In this document: piece after piece, positions 40,183 through 52,682 of the stretch
Numbering within the stretch: the first letter of the stretch is position 1
Layout of the letters: each line of letters begins with the position of its first letter
Assembly: GCF_051020975.1 (NCBI RefSeq)
Contig: NW_027478169.1
Coordinates: 7,502,001 to 7,566,000 of the forward strand
From: Osmia lignaria lignaria
Taxonomy: Eukaryota > Arthropoda > Insecta > Hymenoptera > Megachilidae
DNA: 64,000 nucleotides
Reading direction: 5' to 3'
Translations under genes and position numbers: made by a program
Notes under the pieces: model-generated
Seen by the model: the letters and a program-made list of their open reading frames with translations, nothing else
The model's database searches: none
Told to the model about the DNA's origin: nothing

Positions 40183-43100
40183 GATACATCGAGATATTTA
40201 AAAGTTCCGAAGCCGCACCAACATAATAGAGATACAGAAACACCGTGGCCCCTTTCTTTGAGATAACTCTGCACTATTGCGAGCTGCAAATGCCACTTCC
40301 AGCTTAGCTGTGCAGAGGAAGAACAACAAGAAGAAGAAATATCTCGAAATATGTCCGTCAGGCCAGTTCCTTTGAGCTGAATCTGCAAATATCTCGGAAA
40401 CGAAGCGAGCTATGGCAAAATGTTAAGAGACATTTTTTGTAGAGAATTATGTTTCCTACAATTTATGTTCTATGATATTTTTTGATCAGAAGCGTAGTTT
40501 TCGAGATATATCGAGATATTTAAAAGTTCCGAAGCCGCACCAACATAATAGGGATACAGAAACACCGTGGCCCCTTTCTTTGAGATAACTCTGCACTAGT
40601 GCGAGCCGCAAATGCCACTTCCAGCTTAGCTGTGCAGAAGAAGAACAACAAGAAGAAGAAATATCTCGAAATATGTCCGTCAGGCCCCTTCCCTTGAGAT
40701 AAATCTGCAAATATCTCGGAAACGAAGCGAGCTATGGCAAAATGTTAAGAGACCTTTTTTGTAGAGAATTAAGTTTCCTACTTTTTATATTCTATGATAT
40801 TTTTTGATCAGATGCGTAGTTCTCGAGATATATCAAGATATTTAAAAGTTCCGAAGCCGCACCAACATAATAGAGATACAGAAACACCGTGGCCCCTTTC
40901 TTTGAGATAACTCTGCACTATTGCGAGCTGTAAATGCCACCTCCAGCTTAGCTGTGCAGAAGAAGAACAACAAGAAGAAGAAATATCTCGAAATATGTCC
41001 GTCAGGCCCCTTCCCTTGAGATATATCTGCAAATATCTCGGAAACGAAGCGAGCTATGGCAAAATGTTCAGAGACCTTTTTTGTAGAGCATTATGTTTCC
41101 TACAATTTATGTTCTATGATATTTTTTGATCAGAAGCGTAGTTTTCGAGATACATCGAGATATTTAAAAGTTCCGAAGCCGCACCAACATAATAGAGATA
41201 CAGAAACACCGTGGCCCCTTTCTTTGAGATAACTCTGCACTAGTGCGAGCCGCAAATGCCACTTCCAGCTTAGCTGTGCAGAAGAAGAACAACAAGAAGA
41301 AGAAATATCTCGAAATATGTCTGTCAGGCCCCTTCCCTTGAGATATATCTGCAAATATCTCGGAAACGAAGCGAGCTATGGCAAAATGTTAAGAGACCTT
41401 TTTTGTAGAGAATTCTGTTTCCTACAATTTATGCTCTATGATATTTTTTGATCAGAAGCGTAGTTTTCGAGATATATCGAGATATTTAAAAGTTCCGAAG
41501 CCGCACCAACATAATAGAGATACAGAAACACCGTGGCCCCTTTCTTTGAGATAACTCTGCACTAGTGCGAGCCGCAAATGCCACTTCCAGCTTAGCTGTG
41601 CAGAAGAAGAACAACAAGAAGAAGAAATATCTCGAAATATGTCCGTCAGGCCCCTTCCCTTGAGATAAATCTGCAAATATCTCGGAAACGAAGCGAGCTA
41701 TGGCAAAATGTTAAGAGACCTTTTTTGTAGAGAATTAAGCTTCCTACTTTTTATCTTCTATGATATTTTTTGATCAGATGCGTAGTTCTCGAGATATATC
41801 AAGATATTTAAAAGTTCCGAAGCCGCACCAACATAATAGAGATACAGAAACACCGTGGCCCCTCTCTTTGAGATAACTCTGCACTATTGCGAGCTGGAAA
41901 TGCCACTTCCAGTTTAGCTGGGCAGAAGAAGAACAGCAAGAAGAAGAAATATCTCGAAATCTGTCCGTCAGGCCCCTTCCCTTGAGATATATCTGCAAAT
42001 ATCTCGGAAACGAAGCGAGCTATGGCAAAATCTTAAGAGACCTTTTTTGTAGAGAATTATGTTTCCTACAATTTATGTTCTATGATATTTTTTGATCAGA
42101 AGCGTAGTTTTCGAGATACATCGAGATATTTAAAAGTTCCGAAGCCGCACCAACATAATAGGGATACAGAAACACCGTGGCCCCTTTCTTTGAGATAACT
42201 CTGCACTAGTGCGAGCCGCAAATGCCACTTCCAGCTTAGCTGTGCAGAAGAAGAACAACAAAAAGAAGAAATATCTCGAAATATGTCCGTCAGGCCCCTT
42301 CCCTTGAGATAAATCTGCAAATATCTCGGAAACGAAGCGAGCTATGGCAAAATGTTAAGAGACCTTTTTTGTAGAGAATTAAGCTTCCTACTTTTTACCT
42401 TCTATGATATTTTTTGATCAGATGCGTAGTTCTCGAGATATATCAAGATATTTAAAAGTTCCGAAGCCGCACCAACATAATAGAGATACAGAAACACCGT
42501 GGCCCCTTTCTTTGAGATAACTCTGCACTATTGCGAGCTGTAAATGCCACTCCCAGCTTAGCTGTGCAGAAGAAGAACAACAAGAAGAAGAAATATCTCG
42601 AAATCTGTCCGTCAGGCCCCTTCCCTTGAGATATATCTGCAAATATCTCGGAAACGAAGCGAGCTATGGCAAAATGTTAAGAGACCTTTTTTGTAGAGAA
42701 TTAAGTTTCCTACTTTTTATGTTCTATGATATTTTTTGATTAAATGCGTAGTTCTCGAGATATATCAAGATATTTAAAAGTTCCGAAGCCGCACCAACAT
42801 AATAGAGATACAGAAACACCGTGGCCCCTTTCTTTGAGATAACTCTGCACTATTGCGAGCTGTAAATGCCACTTCCAGCTTAGCTGTGCAGAAGAAGAAC
42901 AACAAGAAGAAGAAATATCTCGAAATATGTCCGTCAGGCCCCTTCCCTTGAGATATATCTGCAAATATCTCGGAAACGAAGCGAGCTATGGCAAAATGTT
43001 AAGAGACCTTTTTTGTAGAGAATTATGTTTCCTACAATTTATGTTCTATGATATTTTTTGATCAGAAGCGTAGTTTTCGAGATACATCGAGATGTTTAAA

Positions 43101-43383
43101 AGTTCCGAAGCCGCACCAACATAATAGAGATACAGAAACACCGTGGCCCCTTTCTTTGAGATAACTCTGCACTAGTGCGAGCCGCAAATGCCACTTCCAG
43201 CTTAGCTGTGCAGAAGAAGAACAACAAGAAGAAGAAATATCTCGAAATATGTCCGTCAGGCCCCTTCCCTTGAGATAAATCTGCAAATATCTCGGAAACG
43301 AAGCGAGCTATGGCAAAATGTTAAGAGACCTTTTTTGTAGAGAAATAAGTTTCCTACTTTTTATCTTCCATGATATTTTTTGA
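40164..43383. repeat. Trimer (966-bp) periodicity marked by GAGATACATC
   Basis: Monomers with GAGATACATCGAG in place of GAGATATATCGAG start at 40164, 41130, 42096 and 43062, exactly 966 bp apart. The two monomers between successive markers are not constant in type, so only part of the trimer is homogenised. Other copies of the marker occur at 31148, 36944, 38232 and 44335. Confidence 0.8.
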
Positions 43384-43690
43384 TCAGATGCGTAGTTCTC
43401 GAGATATATCAAGATATTTAAAAGTTCCGAAGCCGCACCAACATAATAGAGATACAGAAACACCGTGGCCCCTTTCTTTGAGATAACTCTGCACTATTGC
43501 GAGCTGTAAATGCCACTTCCAGCTTAGCTGTGCAGAAGAAGAAATATCTCGAAATATGTCCGTCAGGCCCCTTCCCTTGAGATAAATCTGCAAATATCTC
43601 GGAAACGAAGCGAGCTATGGCAAAATGTTAAGAGACCTTTTTTGTAGAGAATTAAGTTTCCTACTTTTTATGTTCTATGATATTTTTTGA
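43384..43690. repeat. 307-bp monomer with a 15-bp deletion in the GAA tract
   Basis: Near 43531-43545 the tract reads GCAGAAGAAGAAATATC; the CAACAA part and one GAAGAAGAA block are missing. The loss is 15 bp and shifts the phase of all later monomers by that amount. The flanking sequence is normal. Slippage or pairing between the two GAAGAAGAA blocks explains it. Confidence 0.95.
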
Positions 43691-46600
43691 TTAAATGAGT
43701 AGTTCTCGAGATATATCAAGATATTTAAAAGTTCCGAAGCCGCACCAACATAATAGAGATACAGAAACACCGTGGCCCCTTTCTTTGAGATAACTCTGCA
43801 CTAGTGCGAGCCGCAAATGCCACTTCCAGCTTAGCTGTGCAGAAGAAGAGCAACAAGAAGAAGAAATATCTCGAAATATGTCCGTCAGGCCCCTTCCCTT
43901 GAGATAAATCTGCAAATATCTCGGAAACGAAGCGAGCTATGGCAAAATGTTAAGAGACCTTTTTTGTAGAGAATTAAGTTTCCTACTTTTTATGTTGTAT
44001 GATATTTTTTGATCAGATGCGTAGTTCTCGAGATATATCAAGATATTTAAAAGTTCCGAAGCCGCACCAACATAATAGAGATACAGAAACACCGTGGCCC
44101 CTTTCTTTGAGATAACTCTGCACTATTGCGAGCTGTAAATGCCACTTCCAGCTTAGCTGTGCAGAAGAAGAACAACAAGAAGAAGAAATATCTCGAAATC
44201 TGTCCGTCAGGCCCCTTCCCTTGAGATATATCTGCAAATATCTCGGAAACGAAGCGAGCTATGGCAAAATGTTAAGAGACCTTTTTTGTAGAGAATTATG
44301 TTTCCTACAATTTATGTTCTATGATATTTTTTGATCAGAAGCGTAGTTTTCGAGATACATCGAGATATTTAAAAATTCCGAAGCCGCGCCAACATAATAG
44401 AGATACAGAAACACCGTGGCCCCTTTCTTTGAGATAACTCTGCACTAGTGCGAGCCGAAAATGCCACTTCCAGCTTAGCTGTGCAGAAGAAGAACAACAA
44501 GAAGAAGAAATATCTCGAAATATGTCCGGCAGGCCCCTTCCCTTGAGATATATCTGCAAATATCTCCGAAACGAAGCGAGCTATGGCAAAATGTTAAGAG
44601 ACCTTTTTTGTAGAGAATTCTGTTTCCTACAATTTATGTTCTATGATATTTTTTGATCAGAAGCGTAGTTTTCGAGATATATCGAGATATTTAAAAGTTC
44701 CGAAGCCGCACCAACATAATAGAGATACAGAAACACCGTGGCCCCTTTCTTTGAGATAACTCTGCACTAGTGCGAGCCGCAAATGCCACTTCCAGCTTAG
44801 CTGTGCAGAAGAAGAACAACAAGAAGAAGAAATATCTCGAAATATGTCCGTCAGGCCCCTTCCCTTGAGATAAATCTGCAAATATCTCGGAAACGAAGCG
44901 AGCTATGGCAAAATGTTAAGAGACCTTTTTTGTAGAGAATTAAGTTTCCTACTTTTTATGTTCTATGATATTTTTTGATCAGATGCGTAGTTCTCGAGAT
45001 ATATCAAGATATTTAAAAGTTCCGAAGCCGCACCAACATAATAGAGATACAGAAACACCGTGGCCCCTTTCTTTGAGATAACTCTGCACTATTGCGAGCT
45101 GCAAATGCCACTTCCAGCTTAGCTGTGCAGAGGAAGAACAACAAGAAGAAGAAATATCTCGAAATATGTCCGTCAGGCCAGTTCCTTTGAGATAAATCTG
45201 CAAATATCTCGGAAACGAAGCGAGCTATGGCAAAATGTGTAGAGACCTTTTTTGTAGAGAATTAAGTTTCCTACTTTTTATGTTGTATGATATTTTTTGA
45301 TCAGATGCGTAGTTCTCGAGATATATCAAGATATTTAAAAGTTCCGAAGCCGCACCAACATAATAGAGATACAGAAACGCCGTGGCCCCTTTCTTTGAGA
45401 TAACTCTGCACTATTGCGAGCTGCAAATGCCACTTCCAGCTTAGCTGTGCAGAGGAAGAACAACAAGAAGAAGAAATATCTCGAAATATGTCCGTCAGGC
45501 CAGTTCCTTTGAGATGAATCTGCAAATATCTCGGAAACGAAGCGAGCTATGGCAAAATATTGAGAGACGTTTTTTATAGAGAATTATGTTTCCTACAATT
45601 TATGTTCTATGATATTTTTTGATCAGAAGCGTAGTTTTCGAGATATATCGAGATATTTAAAAGTTCCGAAGCCGCACCAACATAATAGAGATACAGAAAC
45701 ACCGTGGCCCCTTTCTTTGAGATAACTCTGCACTAGTGCGAGCCGCAAATGCCACTTCCAGCTTAGCTGTGCAGAAGAAGAACAACAAGAAGAAGAAATA
45801 TCTCGAAATATGTCCGGCAGGCCCCTTCCCTTGAGATAAATCTGCAAATATCTCGGAAACGAAGCGAGCTATGGCAAAATGTTAACAGACCTTTTTTGTA
45901 GAGAATTAAGTTTCCTACTTTTTATGTTCTATGATATTTTTTGATCAGATGCGTAGTTCTCGAGATATATCAAGATATTTAAAAGTTCCGAAGCCGCACC
46001 AACATAATAGAGATACAGAAACACCGTGGCCCCTTTCTTTGAGATAACTCTGCACTAGTGCGAGCCGCAAATGCCACTTCCAGCTTAGCTGTGCAGAAGA
46101 AGAACAACAAGAAGAAGAAATATCTCGAAATATGTCCGTCAGGCCCCTTCCCTTGAGATAAATCTGCAAATATCTCAGAAACGAAGCGAGCTATGGCAAA
46201 ATGTTAAGAGACCTTTTTTGTAGAGAATTAAGTTTCCTACTTTTTATGTTCTATGATATTTTTTGATCAGAAGCGTAGTTTTCGAGATATATCGAGATAT
46301 TTAAAAGTTCCGAAGCCGCACCAACATAATAGAGATACAGAAACACCGTGGCCCCTTTCTTTGAGATAACTCTGCACTAGTGCGAGCCGCAAATGCCACC
46401 TCCAGCTTAGCTGTGCAGAAGAAGAACAACAAGAAGAAGAAATATCTCGAAATATGTCCGTCAGGCCCCTTCCCTTGAGATAAATCTGCAAATATCTCGG
46501 AAACGAAGCGAGCTATGGCAAAATGTTAAGAGACCTTTTTTGTAGAGAATTATGTTTCCTACTTTTTATGTTCTATGATATTTTTTGATCAGACGCGTAG

Positions 46601-47530
46601 TTCTCGAGATATATCAAGATATTTAAAAGTTCCGAAGCCGCACCAACATAATAGAGATACAGAAACACCGTGGCTCCTTTCTTTGAGATAACTCTGCACT
46701 ATTGCGAGCTGGAAATGCCACTTCCAGTTTAGCTGTGCAGAAGAAGAACAACAAGAAGAAGAAATATCTCGAAATATGTCCGTCAGGCCCCTTCCCTTGA
46801 GATAAATCTGCAAATATCTCGGAAACGAAGCGAGGTATGGCAAAATGTTAAGAGACCTTTTTTGTAGAGAATTAAGTTTCCTACTTTTTATGTTCTATGA
46901 TATTTTTTGATCAGATGCGTAGTTCTCGAGATATATCAAGATATTTAAAAGTTCCGAAGCCGCACCAACATAATAGAGATACAGAAACACCGTGGCTCCT
47001 TTCTTTGAGATAACTCTGCACTATTGCGAGCTGGAAATGCCACTTCCAGTTTAGCTGTGCAGAAGAAGAACAACAAGAAGAAGAAATATTTCGAAATATG
47101 TCCGTTAGGCCCCTTCCCTTGAGATAAATCTGCAAATATCTCGGAAACGACGCGAGCTATGGCAAAATGTTAAGAGACCTTTTTTGTAGAGAATTAAGTT
47201 TCCTACTTTTTATGTTCTATGATATTTTTTGATCAGATGCGTAGTTCTCGAGATATATCAAGATATTTAAAAGTTCCGAAGCCGCACCAACATAATAGAG
47301 ATACAGAAACACCGTGGCCCCTTTCTTTGAGATAACTCTGCACTATTGCGAGCTGGAAATGCCACTTCCAGCTTAGCTGTGCAGAGGAAGAACAACAAGA
47401 AGAAGAAATATCTCGAAATATGTCCGTTAGGCCCCTTCCCTTGAGATAAATCTGCAAATATCTCGGAAACGAAGCGAGCTATGGCAAAATGTTAAGAGAC
47501 CTTTTTTGTAGAGAATTAAGTTTCCTACTT
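43691..47530. repeat. Mixed region leading into the 9-monomer family
   Basis: Regular 322-bp monomers of mixed type. Unusual variants include GATTAAATGAG at 43690s (GATTAAATGCG near 42740), GTTCCTTTGAGATAAAT and GTTCCTTTGAGATGAAT hybrids at 44979 and 45301, and TTTTTATAGAG near 45572. From 46589 the order of monomers (including AAATATTTCG near 47087 and AAACGACGCGAGC near 47146) matches 53673 onward at an offset of 7,084 bp, or 22 monomers. Confidence 0.75.
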
Positions 47531-50106
47531 TTTATGTTCTATGATATTTTTTGATCAGATGCGTAGTTCTCGAGATATATCAAGATATTTAAAAGTTCCG
47601 AAGCCGCACCAACATAATAGAGATACAGAAACACCGTGGCCCCTTTCTTTGAGATAACTCTGCACTATTGCGAGCTGGAAATGCCACTTCCAGTTTAGCT
47701 GTGCAGAGGAAGAACAACAAGAAGAAGAAATAACTCGAAATATGTCCGTTAGGCCCCTTCCCTTGAGATAAATCTGCAAATATCTCGGAAACTAAGCGAG
47801 CTATGGCAAAATGTTAAGAGACCTTTTTTGTAGAGAATTAAGTTTGCTACTTTTTATGTTCTATGATATTTTTTGATCAGATGCGCAGTTCTCGAGATAT
47901 ATCAAGATATTTAAAAGTTCCGAAGCCGCACCAACATAATAGAGATACAGAAACACCGTGGCCCCTTTCTTTGAGATAACTGTGCACTAGTGCGAGCCGC
48001 AAATGCCACTTCCAGCTTAGCTGTGCAGAAGAAGAGCAACAAGAAGAAGAAACTTCTCGAAATATGTCCGTCAGGCCCCTTCCCTTGAGATAAATCTGCA
48101 AATATCTCGGAAACGAAGCGAGCTATGGCAAAATGTTAAGAGACCTTTTTTGTAGAGAATTAAGTTTCCTACTTTTTATGTTCTATGATATTTTTTGATC
48201 AGATGCGTAGTTCTCGAGATATATCAAGATATTTAAAAGTTCCGAAGCCGCACCAACATAATAGAGATACAGAAACACCGTGGCCCCTTTCTTTGAGATA
48301 ACTCTGCACTATTGCGAGCTGTAAATGCCACTTCCAGTTTAGCTGTGCAGAAGAAGAACATCAAGAAGAAGAAATATCTCGAAATATGTCCGTCAGGCCC
48401 CTGCCCTTGAGATATATCTGCAAATATCTCGGAAACGAAGCGAGCTATGGCAAAATGTTGAGAGACCTTTTTTGTAGAGAATTATGTTTCCTACAATTTA
48501 TGTTCTATGATATTTTTTGATCAGAAGCGTAGTTTTCGAGATATATCGAGATATTTAAAAGTTCCGAAGCCGCACCAACATAATAGAGATACAGAAACAC
48601 CGTGGCCCCTTTCTTTGAGATAACTCTGCAATAGTGCGAGCCGCAAATGCCACTTCCAGCTTAGCTGTGCAGAAGAAGAACAACAAGAAGAAGAAATATC
48701 TCGAAATATGTCCGTCAGGCCCCTTCCCTTGAGATAAATCTGCAAATATCTCGGAAACGAAGCGAGCTATGGCAAAATGTTAAGAGACCTTTTTTGTAGA
48801 GAATTAAGTTTCCTACTTTTTATGTTCTATGATATTTTTTGATCAGATGCGTAGTTCTGGAGATATATCAAGATATTTAAAAGTTCCGAAGCCGCACCAA
48901 CATAATAGAGATACAGAAACACCGTGGCCCCTTTCTTTGAGATAACTCTGCACTATTGCGAGCTGCAAATGCCACTTCCAGCTTAGCTGTGCAGGGGAAG
49001 AACAACAAGAAAAAGAAGTATCTCGAAATATGTCCGTCAGGCCCGTTCCTTTGAGCTGAATCTGCAAATATCTCGGAAACGAAGCGAGCTATGGCAAAAT
49101 GTTAAGAGACGTTTTTTGTAGAGAATTATGTTTCCTACAATTTATGTTCTATGATATTTTTTGATCAGAAGCGTAGTTTTCGAGATATATCGAGATATTT
49201 AAAAGTTCCGAAGCCGCACCAACATAATAGAGATACAGAAACACCGTGGCCCCTTTCTTTGAGATAACTCTGCACTAGTGCGAGCCGCAAATGCCACCTC
49301 CAGCTTAGCTGTGCAGAAGAAGAACAACAAGAAGAAGAAATATCTCGAAATATGTCCGTCAGGCCCCTTCCCTTGAGATAAATCTGCAAATATCTCGGAA
49401 ACGAAGCGAGCTATGGCAAAATGTTAAGAGACCTTTTTTGTAGAGAATTATGTTTCCTACTTTTTATGTTCTATGATATTTTTTGATCAGACGCGTAGTT
49501 CTCGAGATATATCAAGATATTTAAAAGTTCCGAAGCCGCACCAACATAATAGAGATACAGAAACACCGTGGCCCCTTTCTTTGAGATAACTCTGCAATAG
49601 TGCGAGCCGCAAATGCCACTTCCAGCTTAGCTGTGTAGAAGAAGAACAACAAGAAGAAGAAATATCTCGAAATATGTCCGTTAGGCCCCTTCCCTTGAGA
49701 TAAATCTGCAAATATCTCGGAAACGAAGCGAGCTATGGCAAAATGTTAAGAGACCTTTTTTGTAGAGAATTAAGTTTCCTACTTTTTATGTTCTATGATA
49801 TTTTTTGATCAGATGCGTAGTTCTCGAGATATATCAAGATATTTAAAAGTTCCGAAGCCGCACCAACATAATAGAGATACAGAAACACCGTGGCCCCTTT
49901 CTTTGAGATAACTCTGCACTATTGCGAGCTGTAAATGCCACTTCCAGCTTAGCTGTGCAGAAGAAGAACATCAAGAAGAAGAAATATCTCGAAATATGTC
50001 CGTCAGGCCCCTGCCCTTGAGATATATCTGCAAATATCTCGGAAACGAAGCGAGCTATGGCAAAATGTTGAGAGACCTTTTTTGTAGGGAATTATGTTTC
50101 CTACAA
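47531..50106. repeat. 8-monomer tandem duplication, copy 1 (2,576 bp)
   Basis: Private variants recur 2,576 bp downstream: CTGGAG at 48857/51433, GTGTAG at 49633/52209, GTAGGGA at 50084/52660, GAAACTTCTCG near 48050/50626 and AACTGTGCAC near 47979/50555. The left limit is set by mismatches at 47529-47530 versus 50105-50106. 2,576 is 8 times 322. Two of its monomers (48199 and 49809) carry AACATCAAG in the GAA tract. Confidence 0.94.
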
Positions 50107-52682
50107 TTTATGTTCTATGATATTTTTTGATCAGATGCGTAGTTCTCGAGATATATCAAGATATTTAAAAGTTCCGAAGCCGCACCAACATAATAGAGAT
50201 ACAGAAACACCGTGGCCCCTTTCTTTGAGATAACTCTGCACTATTGCGAGCTGGAAATGCCACTTCCAGTTTAGCTGTGCAGAGGAAGAACAACAAGAAG
50301 AAGAAATAACTCGAAATATGTCCGTTAGGCCCCTTCCCTTGAGATAAATCTGCAAATATCTCGGAAACTAAGCGAGCTATGGCAAAATGTTAAGAGACCT
50401 TTTTTGTAGAGAATTAAGTTTGCTACTTTTTATGTTCTATGATATTTTTTGATCAGATGCGCAGTTCTCGAGATATATCAAGATATTTAAAAGTTCCGAA
50501 GCCGCACCAACATAATAGAGATACAGAAACACCGTGGCCCCTTTCTTTGAGATAACTGTGCACTAGTGCGAGCCGCAAATGCCACTTCCAGCTTAGCTGT
50601 GCAGAAGAAGAGCAACAAGAAGAAGAAACTTCTCGAAATATGTCCGTCAGGCCCCTTCCCTTGAGATAAATCTGCAAATATCTCGGAAACGAAGCGAGCT
50701 ATGGCAAAATGTTAAGAGACCTTTTTTGTAGAGAATTAAGTTTCCTACTTTTTATGTTCTATGATATTTTTTGATCAGATGCGTAGTTCTCGAGATATAT
50801 CAAGATATTTAAAAGTTCCGAAGCCGCACCAACATAATAGAGATACAGAAACACCGTGGCCCCTTTCTTTGAGATAACTCTGCACTATTGCGAGCTGTAA
50901 ATGCCACTTCCAGTTTAGCTGTGCAGAAGAAGAACATCAAGAAGAAGAAATATCTCGAAATATGTCCGTCAGGCCCCTGCCCTTGAGATATATCTGCAAA
51001 TATCTCGGAAACGAAGCGAGCTATGGCAAAATGTTGAGAGACCTTTTTTGTAGAGAATTATGTTTCCTACAATTTATGTTCTATGATATTTTTTGATCAG
51101 AAGCGTAGTTTTCGAGATATATCGAGATATTTAAAAGTTCCGAAGCCGCACCAACATAATAGAGATACAGAAACACCGTGGCCCCTTTCTTTGAGATAAC
51201 TCTGCAATAGTGCGAGCCGCAAATGCCACTTCCAGCTTAGCTGTGCAGAAGAAGAACAACAAGAAGAAGAAATATCTCGAAATATGTCCGTCAGGCCCCT
51301 TCCCTTGAGATAAATCTGCAAATATCTCGGAAACGAAGCGAGCTATGGCAAAATGTTAAGAGACCTTTTTTGTAGAGAATTAAGTTTCCTACTTTTTATG
51401 TTCTATGATATTTTTTGATCAGATGCGTAGTTCTGGAGATATATCAAGATATTTAAAAGTTCCGAAGCCGCACCAACATAATAGAGATACAGAAACACCG
51501 TGGCCCCTTTCTTTGAGATAACTCTGCACTATTGCGAGCTGCAAATGCCACTTCCAGCTTAGCTGTGCAGGGGAAGAACAACAAGAAAAAGAAGTATCTC
51601 GAAATATGTCCGTCAGGCCCGTTCCTTTGAGCTGAATCTGCAAATATCTCGGAAACGAAGCGAGCTATGGCAAAATGTTAAGAGACGTTTTTTGTAGAGA
51701 ATTATGTTTCCTACAATTTATGTTCTATGATATTTTTTGATCAGAAGCGTAGTTTTCGAGATATATCGAGATATTTAAAAGTTCCGAAGCCGCACCAACA
51801 TAATAGAGATACAGAAACACCGTGGCCCCTTTCTTTGAGATAACTCTGCACTAGTGCGAGCCGCAAATGCCACCTCCAGCTTAGCTGTGCAGAAGAAGAA
51901 CAACAAGAAGAAGAAATATCTCGAAATATGTCCGTCAGGCCCCTTCCCTTGAGATAAATCTGCAAATATCTCGGAAACGAAGCGAGCTATGGCAAAATGT
52001 TAAGAGACCTTTTTTGTAGAGAATTATGTTTCCTACTTTTTATGTTCTATGATATTTTTTGATCAGACGCGTAGTTCTCGAGATATATCAAGATATTTAA
52101 AAGTTCCGAAGCCGCACCAACATAATAGAGATACAGAAACACCGTGGCCCCTTTCTTTGAGATAACTCTGCAATAGTGCGAGCCGCAAATGCCACTTCCA
52201 GCTTAGCTGTGTAGAAGAAGAACAACAAGAAGAAGAAATATCTCGAAATATGTCCGTTAGGCCCCTTCCCTTGAGATAAATCTGCAAATATCTCGGAAAC
52301 GAAGCGAGCTATGGCAAAATGTTAAGAGACCTTTTTTGTAGAGAATTAAGTTTCCTACTTTTTATGTTCTATGATATTTTTTGATCAGATGCGTAGTTCT
52401 CGAGATATATCAAGATATTTAAAAGTTCCGAAGCCGCACCAACATAATAGAGATACAGAAACACCGTGGCCCCTTTCTTTGAGATAACTCTGCACTATTG
52501 CGAGCTGTAAATGCCACTTCCAGCTTAGCTGTGCAGAAGAAGAACATCAAGAAGAAGAAATATCTCGAAATATGTCCGTCAGGCCCCTGCCCTTGAGATA
52601 TATCTGCAAATATCTCGGAAACGAAGCGAGCTATGGCAAAATGTTGAGAGACCTTTTTTGTAGGGAATTATGTTTCCTACAA
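50107..52682. repeat. 8-monomer tandem duplication, copy 2 (2,576 bp)
   Basis: This second copy directly abuts the first and contains the same private markers in the same order. I saw no difference between the copies in the parts I compared, which implies a very recent event or an assembly duplication. Identity continues slightly beyond 52682, until the next monomer starts GATCAGAAGCG instead of GATCAGATGCG. Confidence 0.93.

Noticed and set aside
25650..52682. Treating the 18- and 8-monomer copies as proven genomic duplications
   Set aside because: The sequence alone cannot separate true recent duplication from false duplication by an assembler in near-identical repeats. They are reported as duplications in this sequence, with read support still to be tested.
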